A DNA stretch of 64,000 nucleotides from Novosphingobium sp. (GTDB lineage: Bacteria > Pseudomonadota > Alphaproteobacteria > Sphingomonadales > Sphingomonadaceae), in assembly GCF_024642085.1 (NCBI RefSeq), contig NZ_JAHEBV010000063.1, positions 1-64,000 of the forward strand, read 5' to 3'. Positions 18,618-26,714 of this stretch are shown piece by piece. The position numbers and the translations under genes are program-made. Below the pieces are notes generated by a model. That model was not told where the DNA came from. It worked only from the letters and a program-made list of their open reading frames with translations, and did not search any database. Every line of letters starts with the position of its first letter. The stretch's first letter is position 1.

Positions 18618-21600
18618 TGCGTCTGGTCGTCGATCTACAGGGTGCGCAGGGATCCAACCGCAATCGGGGCATTGGCCGCTATTGTCTGTCTCTGACGCAG
18701 GGACTGGCCCGGTTGAGGGGCGAGCACGAGGTTATCGTTGTGCTGAGTGCCCTGTTCCCGGATACCATCGAACCTCTGCGCCGGTCGCTTAGGGACGTAT
18801 TGCCGCCCGAGGCAATCCGGATCATGCATCTGGCAGGTCCGGTTCACGGCGCCGATCCTCAGTGCGATGCACGGCGCGAGGCTGCCGAACTAATGCGGGA
18901 GCACTTCCTTGCCAGCCTCAACCCAGATTTCGTGCTTATCACCTCGCTTTTTGAGGGGCTGGGGGACGATGTCGTTTCGAGCATCGGACGGTTCACCACC
19001 CGCGTACCGACTGCGACCGTTTTGTATGACCTCATTCCGCTTATCAACAGCGCAATCTATCTCAAGAATTCCGTGCTGGCCAAATGGTACGAACGCAAGC
19101 TGGCTAGTCTTCGCGATTCAGACCTGTTGCTAGCCATTTCTCAATCGTCACGCCAAGAGGCAATCGAGTGGCTTGGGACCGAGCGGGATGAAGCGGTCAA
19201 CATCTCGACCGCAGCTGAAGATTATTTCACACCGGCTTCGGTCAGCGCCAAGCGCCGGGCGGAGCTAGGCAAGACTTACGGGCTGGTGCGTCCGTTTGTC
19301 ATGTATACGGGTGGCATCGACCATCGTAAGAATATTGAAGGGCTGATCGAGGCTTATGCCATGTTGTCTCCTGCCCTCCGCCGTGCACATCAGCTTGCGA
19401 TCGTATGTTCCATCCAGCCGGCTGACCGTGATCGGCTGACAGCGCTGGCAGCTGAATATGGGCTTGGCGACGATGAGTTTATTCTGACCGGCTACATTCC
19501 TGAAGATGATCTTCTCGCTTGCTACCGGGCGTGCAAGATGTTTGTTTTCCCGTCATGGCATGAAGGGTTCGGCCTGCCCGCCCTAGAGGCCATGCGGTGC
19601 GGCCGTGCCGTGATCGCTAGCGACTGCTCCAGCCTCCCCGAAGTTATCGGCAACAGCAAGGCACTGTTCGATCCCCATGACATCGCCGCAATCAGCCGGG
19701 CGATCGGCAACGTGCTCACGGACGATGCGTTGCGGGAAAACCTGGAACAGCATGGGCTGGAGCAGGCGAAGCGGTTCAGCTGGGATTTGACTGCTCAGGC
19801 GGCGTGGGACGCGATTCTGGCCGCGCATCGGCGATATGCCATCAGTCCGCCGCGTCTTTGTGTCTCATCTCGAAAACCCAGGCTCGCCTATGTCTCACCG
19901 CTTCCGCCCGAAGCCAGCGGGATCAGTGATTACAGCGCCGAACTGCTTCCCGAGCTTGCCCGACATTATCGCATTGACGTGATTGTATGCCAGGAAAGCG
20001 TCAGCGATCCGGCGATCGTCGCCAACTACCCGCTCCGGTCGATCGACTGGTTTAGGCAGCATGCGCATGGCTTCGACCGAATCCTGTATCATTTCGGCAA
20101 TTCTCATTTTCATTCGCATATGTTCGACCTGATGCGCCAAAATCCCGGCATGGTCGTGCTGCACGATTTCTTCCTGTCTGGCATTGTCGCCCACCGCGAC
20201 GTATATGACGAAGAGCCCGGCGGGTGGGCGCGCGCATTGTTCGAAACGCATGGCTGGCCTGCAGTCGTTCATCGGTTCAAGGCTGCGGACACGGCCGATG
20301 TGGTTTGGGCCTATCCCGCTAACATAGCAGTGCTGCAGCATGCGTTAGGCTTGATTGTCCACGCCGATTTCTCTCGTCAACTTGCGCAGACATACTATGG
20401 CGTCGGTGTGGGTGACGACTGGGCGCTGATCCCGCATTTGCGTCAGACTGCTGCCGGTCTTGACCGTGGTGCCGCCCGTAAGGTTTTAGGGCTGGGCCAG
20501 GACGATTTCGTGGTGTGCAGCTTCGGCATTCTTGGCCCGATGAAGATGAACGACCGGCTGTTGTCGGCATGGCTCGAGAGTCCGCTTGCAGACAATCCTA
20601 ACTGTCACCTGATTTTTGTCGGCCAGAATAACCCTGGCACTTATGGTGAGGACTTGGAACGCCGCATTAGGTCAGGCCGATCAGCGGGCAGGATTGAAAT
20701 CACGGGATGGGCTGATCAGACCAGCTTTCGTCAATGGCTTGCCGCTTCCGATCTCGGCGTCCAGTTGCGGACCCTTTCACGTGGGGAGACGTCCGGGACT
20801 GTACTCGACTGCATGAACGTGGGTCTGCCCACCATCGTCAATGCCAATGGCTCGATGGCTGAACTGGACGCTGACGCAGTGTGGATGATACCGGATGATT
20901 TCAGCGATGATGATCTGATCAAGGCGTTGTCAACGCTTCATGCCGACGCTACCCGACGTCGGGAAATGGGCAATCACGCCCGTGCACGTATCGCCGATCA
21001 CCATAATCCACGCAACTGCGCAGCGGATTATGCCAGAGCCATCGAAGCGGCCTATGCGCGGGCTGAGACCGGCCAGACCGGCCTTGAAAGGGTACTGGCG
21101 GAAAGCGACAGCGCATTGGGCGAGAATGACTGGCTCAACCTTTTGCATGCGATGGAACGCAATGCTCCTCCGGCGCTACGCCGCAAGAGATTGCTGGTCG
21201 ACATTTCCGAATTGGTCCAGCGGGATTGGGGTTCGGGCATCCAACGTGTAGTCCGCTCAATCCTGAACCATTGGCTGCTCAACCCGCCGGCTGACTATAT
21301 CGTCGAGCCTGTCTATGCGGAACCTAACAGACCTGGCTACCGCTATGCTCGGCAATTCACCAGCCGGATGCTCGACATCTGGCCTTTCTGGTGTGAGGAC
21401 GAAATGGTCGAACCGGTGACCGGCGACATTTTCGTCGGCCTCGACCTGCAGCCTGCCATCGTGCCGCAACAACAGCCTCTGTTGCAGGAATGGCGCCGAA
21501 TGGGAGTAAAGGTCTGCTTCATTATTTACGATCTGCTGCCGGTGATTGCGCCCGAATATTTCTTCCCCGGCGCCCGGCCCAGCCATCATGCATGGCTGGC

Positions 21601-22816
21601 GACAGTCTCCGAGTTTGACGGCGTAGTCTGCATTTCGCGCGCCGTCGCGGACGAGTATCGCGAATGGCTCGACCATTACGGCCCTGATCGGATCACCCCG
21701 CTGGAAATAGACTGGTTTCATCTGGGCTGTGACCCCGAAATGGGACCTGCCGGCTCAGACGCCCTGCCTGCGGAAGCGGACGTCCTACTAGCCCGGCTCC
21801 GTAAAACTCCTTCCTTCCTGTCAGTCGCGACAGTCGAACCGCGCAAGGGGTTTCGTCAGACGCTCGACGCGATGGAGATGTTGTGGGCCAAGGGAGTTGA
21901 TGCCAACTTCGTTATTGTTGGCAAGCCGGGCTGGATGATGGACGATTTCATCGCCCGGCTGCAAACCCACCCAGAACTTGATGAACGCCTCTTCTGGCTT
22001 CAAGGCATCAACGACGACTATCTTTTTGCGGTCTATGGCGCCTGCCGTTATCTGATCGCGGCAAGCCAGGGAGAGGGGTTTGGACTGCCGCTGATCGAAG
22101 CAGCTCGCTATAAGCTGCCGGTGCTAGCGCGCGATATTCCGGTATTTCGCGAAGTGGCGGGCGATGCCGCAAGCTACTTCCCCAATTCCAAAGATCCTGC
22201 CGTTCTGGCTCGGGCTATCGAAACCCTGCTCAAGCCCAAAGAGGGCGTGGGAAAGCCACGGCGGATAAAGTGGCTGACTTGGGCGCAAAGCGCCGATGAT
22301 CTCCTTGCCTGCATCTTGCGCATCAACCAGCCTTATCAGCGCTGGATGCCCGATGGCGTCCAGCGCTTCTGGGGCAGTGATCATCGGTTACTGTCGCAGG
22401 TCGGCATAGCCAACGGCATACAGATGCGCACCAACGCAAAGGCCGGTTTCCTTGCATATGGCCACTATCTGCCGCTTGAAGCCGGTTCTTGGACAATCAG
22501 GGCAGAAGGGGAAACGACTCGCCTCGACGGTTCGGAGTTCTTTGACATCGTCTCGGACGGGGGGGGCAATGTGCATTTTACTGCTCCATTGACGCGCATG
22601 GGCGACCGATGGGTCGTTGAGGGCGACTACGTCATGGCCGAACGGGCTGAAAGTGTAGAAATTCGGCTTTGGGTCGCAGACAGCAGCGACTTGTCACTGA
22701 CAGGAATAAGCCTGACCCCTCGCGCAGCCGAAGCTGTCGATGACGGAAAGTTGCTCATGGAGACCAGCCTGAATTATCGAGTAGAAATAAAAACAAGTCG
22801 TGCGCCCGCTGTTTAG
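18617..22816 (+). CDS. Three-domain GT4-type glycosyltransferase with C-terminal beta domain
   Basis: A 1399-residue protein with three tandem GT-B domains. Domain 1 (about 1-405) starts RLVVDLQGAQGSNRNRGIGR and has the donor-site motif HEGFGLPALE near 315. Domain 2 (about 420-820) starts RLAYVSPLPPEASGISDY; its E-x7-E motif is altered to RGETSGTVLDCM near 722. Domain 3 (about 857-1245) starts RLLVDISELVQRDWGSGIQR and has GEGFGLPLIEA near 1152. The last 130 residues look like a beta-sandwich. No membrane helix or signal is seen, so it should act at the cytoplasmic membrane face on a lipid-linked glycan. Coupled to the methyltransferase-coiled coil gene, it may build a repeating polymer as WbdA does. 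No wzm/wzt transporter is present here. Sugar specificity is unknown. Confidence 0.85.
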   Translation: MRLVVDLQGAQGSNRNRGIGRYCLSLTQGLARLRGEHEVIVVLSALFPDTIEPLRRSLRDVLPPEAIRIMHLAGPVHGADPQCDARREAAELMREHFLASLNPDFVLITSLFEGLGDDVVSSIGRFTTRVPTATVLYDLIPLINSAIYLKNSVLAKWYERKLASLRDSDLLLAISQSSRQEAIEWLGTERDEAVNISTAAEDYFTPASVSAKRRAELGKTYGLVRPFVMYTGGIDHRKNIEGLIEAYAMLSPALRRAHQLAIVCSIQPADRDRLTALAAEYGLGDDEFILTGYIPEDDLLACYRACKMFVFPSWHEGFGLPALEAMRCGRAVIASDCSSLPEVIGNSKALFDPHDIAAISRAIGNVLTDDALRENLEQHGLEQAKRFSWDLTAQAAWDAILAAHRRYAISPPRLCVSSRKPRLAYVSPLPPEASGISDYSAELLPELARHYRIDVIVCQESVSDPAIVANYPLRSIDWFRQHAHGFDRILYHFGNSHFHSHMFDLMRQNPGMVVLHDFFLSGIVAHRDVYDEEPGGWARALFETHGWPAVVHRFKAADTADVVWAYPANIAVLQHALGLIVHADFSRQLAQTYYGVGVGDDWALIPHLRQTAAGLDRGAARKVLGLGQDDFVVCSFGILGPMKMNDRLLSAWLESPLADNPNCHLIFVGQNNPGTYGEDLERRIRSGRSAGRIEITGWADQTSFRQWLAASDLGVQLRTLSRGETSGTVLDCMNVGLPTIVNANGSMAELDADAVWMIPDDFSDDDLIKALSTLHADATRRREMGNHARARIADHHNPRNCAADYARAIEAAYARAETGQTGLERVLAESDSALGENDWLNLLHAMERNAPPALRRKRLLVDISELVQRDWGSGIQRVVRSILNHWLLNPPADYIVEPVYAEPNRPGYRYARQFTSRMLDIWPFWCEDEMVEPVTGDIFVGLDLQPAIVPQQQPLLQEWRRMGVKVCFIIYDLLPVIAPEYFFPGARPSHHAWLATVSEFDGVVCISRAVADEYREWLDHYGPDRITPLEIDWFHLGCDPEMGPAGSDALPAEADVLLARLRKTPSFLSVATVEPRKGFRQTLDAMEMLWAKGVDANFVIVGKPGWMMDDFIARLQTHPELDERLFWLQGINDDYLFAVYGACRYLIAASQGEGFGLPLIEAARYKLPVLARDIPVFREVAGDAASYFPNSKDPAVLARAIETLLKPKEGVGKPRRIKWLTWAQSADDLLACILRINQPYQRWMPDGVQRFWGSDHRLLSQVGIANGIQMRTNAKAGFLAYGHYLPLEAGSWTIRAEGETTRLDGSEFFDIVSDGGGNVHFTAPLTRMGDRWVVEGDYVMAERAESVEIRLWVADSSDLSLTGISLTPRAAEAVDDGKLLMETSLNYRVEIKTSRAPAV

Positions 22817-23019
22817 CCGTGGGCTAGGTTGTTTTGGTTTGTCGCGCGGCAATCGGATCAGCATCTTTGCTTCGGCTTCTCTGGATCTGGCGGCGTCAGT
22901 GTTGAAGGCGCTGTGATTATTTCATTGGGTGCTAGGGTGTGGATTGCGATGGGGCACACGGATATCCGATTGCACTTTCGAATTGAGGGCATGGCGTGGC
23001 AGATACTCCCGACAACTCG

Positions 23020-23088
23020 GATGCAAAACTCAAAACTTTTGCATCAGATTGAAGCTTGAGGAAAACCTGCCCCTTCCCTGATGCAAAA
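23020..23088. repeat. Three GATGCAAAA copies before a recombinase fragment
   Basis: GATGCAAAA (23020-23028) and its reverse complement TTTTGCATC (23037-23045) form a perfect 9-bp inverted repeat with an 8-bp spacer. A third copy in direct orientation lies at 23080-23088. The set ends 22 bp before the start of a resolvase-like gene, where the res sites of such recombinases usually sit. The 293 bases between the glycosyltransferase stop and that start hold no other gene. Confidence 0.5.
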
Positions 23089-23109
23089 ATCTCATGCACG
23101 ATTTCGATC

Positions 23110-23505
23110 ATGATCTACGGCTATGCGCGCGTCTCAACCATTGGCCAGGACTTGGCCCAACAGATTGCCCAGCCCACCGCTGGCGGGTTTGTCAAAATCT
23201 ACCGCGAGAAGATCGGCGGAGCGACGGCCGAGCGGCCCCAGCTCAAGCGCGCGATCGGCGCGCTTGACGATGGTAACGTGGTGATGGTGACTGCAACAGA
23301 TCACCTTGCCCGCAATCCTCGCGACCTGTTGAGCATTCTGCATGCGGTGAAAGGGGCCGGGGTTGGCTTCCTCTGGCTTGCCGGGTCGATGGTGGATATC
23401 CGCGGTGCATCGCGGTGCGCCCCTCTTCTCGTAAATCGAAGACAGCAAAGGGTTAAAATGCGGGCATTGCATAGGAGAAATGAATGTCCGATCCCGGCCT
23501 CATAA
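23110..23505 (+). pseudogene. Serine recombinase (resolvase) N-terminal fragment
   Basis: The product begins MIYGYARVSTIGQDLAQQIA, with the catalytic Ser in YARVST, then YREKIGGATAERPQLKRAI and LARNPRDLLSILHAVKGAGV, as in the catalytic domain of Tn3-type resolvases/invertases. The usual D-R-L-A/S-R motif reads DHLARN, with the catalytic Arg changed to His. After about residue 95 similarity ends abruptly, and the helix E and DNA-binding helix-turn-helix are missing. It is therefore judged inactive. It sits in the decayed right part of the island, next to repeats that may be its old binding sites. Confidence 0.65.
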
Positions 23506-23702
23506 TTGCCGTCATCTTAGCGTTCCTGACTGTTATCGGCACTGTCGCTAAAGTCGCCAGCTTGATCATCCAGCACCGCCGCACACTGAAGCTCCCCGAG
23601 CCGCCGATCCAGCCCACCTGCACAACCATCCTCGGTTTCGATATGCACAGACATCGATGGGGGATGAGGTCGTGCCTTCGGGCACGGCCATCATCTTGCT
23701 GA
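23484..23702 (+). CDS. Small single-helix membrane protein, unknown
   Basis: A 72-residue frame starting MSDPGLIIAVILAFLTVIGT with a good Shine-Dalgarno (AGGAG, 7-8 bp upstream). The first 30 residues would form one membrane helix followed by basic HRR residues. The C-terminal third (from about residue 50) is Arg-rich and looks unlike normal coding sequence, so the true gene may be frameshifted. It overlaps the tail of the resolvase fragment. No family was recognised. Confidence 0.35.
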   Translation: MSDPGLIIAVILAFLTVIGTVAKVASLIIQHRRTLKLPEPPIQPTCTTILGFDMHRHRWGMRSCLRARPSSC

Positions 23703-23762
23703 CGACCTGAGTCAACTTGATCGACTCAACAGCCGTCAAGGTTATAGCGGATCGCGTTCTCA

Positions 23763-24230
23763 TCACCGCTGTTTAGTAGCCAGAAGCCCGTCGGGATAGC
23801 GAACGGTTGGCGGGATAAAGTCGGACTCGACATCGCGATAGGTTAGGTTGAAGCGATCCATCGCCTAAGGATCGTGAGCCTGAAACTTGTCTATCGTGTC
23901 GCGCGCGAAACTCCCGTCACGCCTGTGGTAGGTCATCGCAAAGATAGTCGAGAGTGCGGTTATGAACTAGGCTTTGGTGGGGCTCATCGCATCAAACTGA
24001 CCAAGCACAGCTTCGGTCAGGCCCACAAGATAACCGCTAGATCGGAAGCTTCCTGTCGAACCGGATAATGGAACAGACTTCGGCTCTAACTCCATTATCA
24101 TGAAGTTCTGGACCAGAATCGAAGCTACTGCTCCTTGGGTTACTTCCATCAACTCAGGACGAACATCATCTTCACCCTCAATTCTCACAGGCTCCTTCGA
24201 GCGACCAAACAGACCATCCCATAATCCCAT
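23763..24230 (-). pseudogene. Unknown 155-residue frame with two in-frame amber codons
   Basis: One reading frame runs from the ATG at 24230 to a TGA at 23763, broken only by TAG at 23967-23969 and TAG at 23865-23867. The first part starts MGLWDGLFGRSKEPVRIEG and contains SGYLVGLTEAVLGQFDAMSP. After each TAG the sequence keeps protein-like composition (FITALSTIFAMTYHRRDGSF, then MDRFNLTYRDVESDFIPP). This looks like a gene recently inactivated by two point changes to TAG rather than by frameshifts. No family was recognised. Amber readthrough is a remote alternative. Confidence 0.45.
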
Positions 24231-24397
24231 CGGACACTCCGAAGCCCATTCATATGGTTGAGATTTGTCTCACGCATCACCGTCTCGAATAAGGCAAAGG
24301 TTGACGCCCCGCCGATCTGTGCAACGCTGAATTGATGACAAACGAAGACGCACCCGACATCGCCAAGGTTGACCGTCAACCTTCATCCGACTCTCAC

Positions 24398-24425
24398 GGT
24401 TCGAGCCCTCTTCTGGGCACCATTT
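24398..24425 (+). repeat. attR: right direct repeat of the tRNA-Leu 3' end
   Basis: This copy of the 28-nt sequence at 13854-13881 differs at one base (GAGC for GAGT). It is not preceded by the rest of a tRNA, so it is the displaced 3' end left by integration. The GH36 gene ends 17 bp further on, so the island stops immediately beside that chromosomal gene. Confidence 0.88.
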
Positions 24426-24441
24426 CTTCGCAATAAGCGTT

Positions 24442-26574
24442 TCATGCGTTTTCCAGGCTGAACAGCAGGACTGTTTCGGGCCGCGCTTGAGGTAGTTGCA
24501 AGCCGGCTTTCATCAAAGCGTCGCCGGTGAACAGCGCGCCTTTTTCGGTAAGGTCGAGCGCTTCGCTGATCGACGGCGGGTGTACAGAGGTCCATCCTTG
24601 GGGCCAGACCAGGCGCAAACGGTAGGAACTATCCGGGTCGAGGCCGACAAAGCGCAGGCGCCCGGGCATGACCCTGGGGTTGCTGGCAAGATAGGCGTAA
24701 GAAAACAGTGCAGCGGTTTGGTCTTTCGCGACCACGCCGACTGCGTTGGCGTGTGACGGGGTGTCTAGCCGGAAGAAACGCCCGGTGTGGAGCAGCGCAC
24801 GGTATTGTTTGTAGAGACTGATCGCACCGCGGAGCTCCTCCAGCTCATGCCCCGGCTCGGTCAGCAGGTTAAGCTCCAGACCCATGTGACCCATCAGCGC
24901 GGTTGCGGCGCGCATCGCCATAGGCAGCTTGCGTCCGGTAACGTGGCAATGGCGCGGGCCAACATGTGCGCCCAAGACTTCGAGCGGGAGAAAATAGCTA
25001 GCGCCGCGCTGGATCGCCTGGCGGTCGATCGCGTCGTTACTGTCCGATGTCCAGACCCGGTCAGTATGAGCCAGCGCGCCGTAATCGGTCCGCCCACCAC
25101 CGGACGCGCAGCTTTCGATTTCCACATCGGGATGCTTGGCGCGGATCCGGTCAAGCAGAGCGTAAAGCGCGCCCACCTGCGCGTGGGAGCGGGGGGTGCC
25201 GTCATGCCCTCCGGGATGGTTGAGGTCGCGGTTCATGTCCCACTTGATGTATGAGATTGCGTAATCCGAAAGGACTGCGTCAATCTGTCCGAACAAGTAA
25301 TCCGACACTTCTGTCCGGCTGATGTCGAGGACGTATTGATCGCGATAACCGATCTGCCGCACGCCCGGCACACGTAAAGCCCAATCAGGATGGGCGCGGT
25401 AAAGGTCGCTGTCGGGGTTGACCATTTCGGGTTCAAACCAGATGCCCATTTCCATGCCGAGTGCGGTGACATGATCGACCAGCGGGCCAAGACCTTCGGG
25501 ATAGACTTGCGGCGATACGATCCAGTCACCCAGGCCTGACGTATCGTCCCGGCGGCTGCCGAACCAGCCGTCGTCGAGTACGAAACGTTCTACCCCGATT
25601 GCCGCTGCCCGGTCAGCCAGCAGCTTGAGCCGGCCCATATCGTGGTCGAAATACACCGCCTCCCAGGTGTTGTAATGCACCGGCCGGGGCTTGGCCTGCA
25701 TCGCCGGTGTAAGGACGGCACTGCGCACATGGCTGTGAAGCGCTTGGCTGAGTGCGCTGAAGCCCTGGTCGGCATAAGCCGCAATCAGCACGGGCGATAC
25801 GTAACTTTCGCCCGGGGCGAGGCAGATTTCGCCCGGCAGCAGTAGTGCGCCAAGCGAAGCAAAAAAACTGCCATCGGACATGGTATCGACGCGTACGCGG
25901 TGGTTGCCGCTCCACGCCAGGGTCAGGGCGTAGGCCTCGCCAGCACATTCCGTAGTTTCGCCGGTGCACAGGATGACGCCGGGAAAACTGTCGTGCGAGG
26001 TGCGACCCCGGCGGTTTTCGCGAAGGTAGGTGCCAGCATGACGGGCAAAGCGTTCGCGCTGGAATTCGCCCGTCCACCGCCCCGTAAAGCCGACGATTTC
26101 GTCGATATGCTGAGGGAGCGGCAGGATTGCGGTGGCCATTTCTGTCAGATCGAGCGGCGCATCGGCAGTGTTAGTCAGGGTGGCCGCCAGGCTCAACACC
26201 CCTGTTTCCGGGTCGAGGGAAAACACGTAATCGAGCGCGATCCGGGTAGCAGGATCGTGGCAAGCCAGTTCCAGCCCATTTGTGATCAAGCGCACATCGC
26301 GGACTGCAAACACACTTCCCCAATCGCGGCCGCCGCGGTGAGCACCGATACCGGTTGGACCGAGCAAGCCGATGCCCGGTTCATGCGCGAGCGACGGGAC
26401 GATTTTGGTACCGGGTGAGCCGTGCGCACCTTGCTGGATCGTCAGTCGGGTCAGATCGTCAGCTGAAGTCGCCCGGCCAAGACGCGGGCCCCAGTAGATT
26501 ATCGATGGTGGCGCGTTTTTTGCACATGAGAGGACCAAGCTTACACAGCCTCCATCGATACGAAAAGTGTCCAT
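24442..26574 (-). CDS. GH36 alpha-galactosidase
   Basis: A 710-residue retaining alpha-galactosidase of family GH36. The barrel carries FVLDDGWFGSRRDD, GIWFEPEMVNPDSDLY, the nucleophile Asp at about 446 in YIKWDMNRDLNHPG, SCASGGGRTDYGAL, and the acid/base Asp near 511 in SDSNDAIDR. The N-terminal beta-supersandwich and C-terminal beta domain are present. No signal peptide is evident, so it should act in the cytoplasm on an imported galactoside. The start at 26574 (MDTFRIDGG) is preferred; a longer frame adds 63 non-conserved residues that cross the divergent promoter. It is divergent from a symporter and glycerol kinase operon, pointing to a galactosyl-glycerol substrate. Confidence 0.92.
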   Translation of the reverse strand: MDTFRIDGGCVSLVLSCAKNAPPSIIYWGPRLGRATSADDLTRLTIQQGAHGSPGTKIVPSLAHEPGIGLLGPTGIGAHRGGRDWGSVFAVRDVRLITNGLELACHDPATRIALDYVFSLDPETGVLSLAATLTNTADAPLDLTEMATAILPLPQHIDEIVGFTGRWTGEFQRERFARHAGTYLRENRRGRTSHDSFPGVILCTGETTECAGEAYALTLAWSGNHRVRVDTMSDGSFFASLGALLLPGEICLAPGESYVSPVLIAAYADQGFSALSQALHSHVRSAVLTPAMQAKPRPVHYNTWEAVYFDHDMGRLKLLADRAAAIGVERFVLDDGWFGSRRDDTSGLGDWIVSPQVYPEGLGPLVDHVTALGMEMGIWFEPEMVNPDSDLYRAHPDWALRVPGVRQIGYRDQYVLDISRTEVSDYLFGQIDAVLSDYAISYIKWDMNRDLNHPGGHDGTPRSHAQVGALYALLDRIRAKHPDVEIESCASGGGRTDYGALAHTDRVWTSDSNDAIDRQAIQRGASYFLPLEVLGAHVGPRHCHVTGRKLPMAMRAATALMGHMGLELNLLTEPGHELEELRGAISLYKQYRALLHTGRFFRLDTPSHANAVGVVAKDQTAALFSYAYLASNPRVMPGRLRFVGLDPDSSYRLRLVWPQGWTSVHPPSISEALDLTEKGALFTGDALMKAGLQLPQARPETVLLFSLENA

Positions 26575-26586
26575 CGCCAACTCCGC

Positions 26587-26611
26587 TATCAGTCCTGATA
26601 ACAATCGATTG
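26587..26611. promoter_or_regulatory. Palindromes in the divergent galactosidase/symporter promoter
   Basis: TATCAG-TC-CTGATA (26587-26600) and CAATCGATTG (26602-26611) are two perfect inverted repeats side by side, in the 140-bp gap between the divergent alpha-galactosidase and symporter starts. They lie 13-37 bp from the galactosidase start, where an operator would block both genes. A candidate regulator, a Crp-like protein, is encoded downstream of the glycerol kinase. Confidence 0.4.
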
Positions 26612-26714
26612 CTGAACGTCCCCACGGGATTATGCAAGCTTGTATTCCCGCGTCCTGCGACTAGCTTGCGCGCAAGCCGCTGGGAAGAGCGCGCTGCTAA
26701 GGGGGGAGCATGGA

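Larger units (their letters stand above)
13854..24425. mobile_element. Decayed genomic island integrated in tRNA-Leu, carrying surface-glycan genes
   Basis: The element is bounded by direct repeats of the tRNA-Leu 3' end, with an integrase fragment just inside the left end. Inside are fossils of an IS5 transposase, ParA, GDP-mannose dehydratase, a serine recombinase and a frame with two stops, plus two large intact genes for an FkbM methyltransferase-coiled coil protein and a triple glycosyltransferase. Gene density is low and small frames are broken, unlike the tight operons on both sides. With no full integrase it is probably no longer mobile, while the two large reading frames have stayed open, suggesting selection for them. 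Confidence 0.85.

Noticed and set aside
13879-24397. Any CRISPR array or phage structural genes in the island
   Set aside because: No regularly spaced repeats and no capsid, tail, terminase or replication genes were seen.
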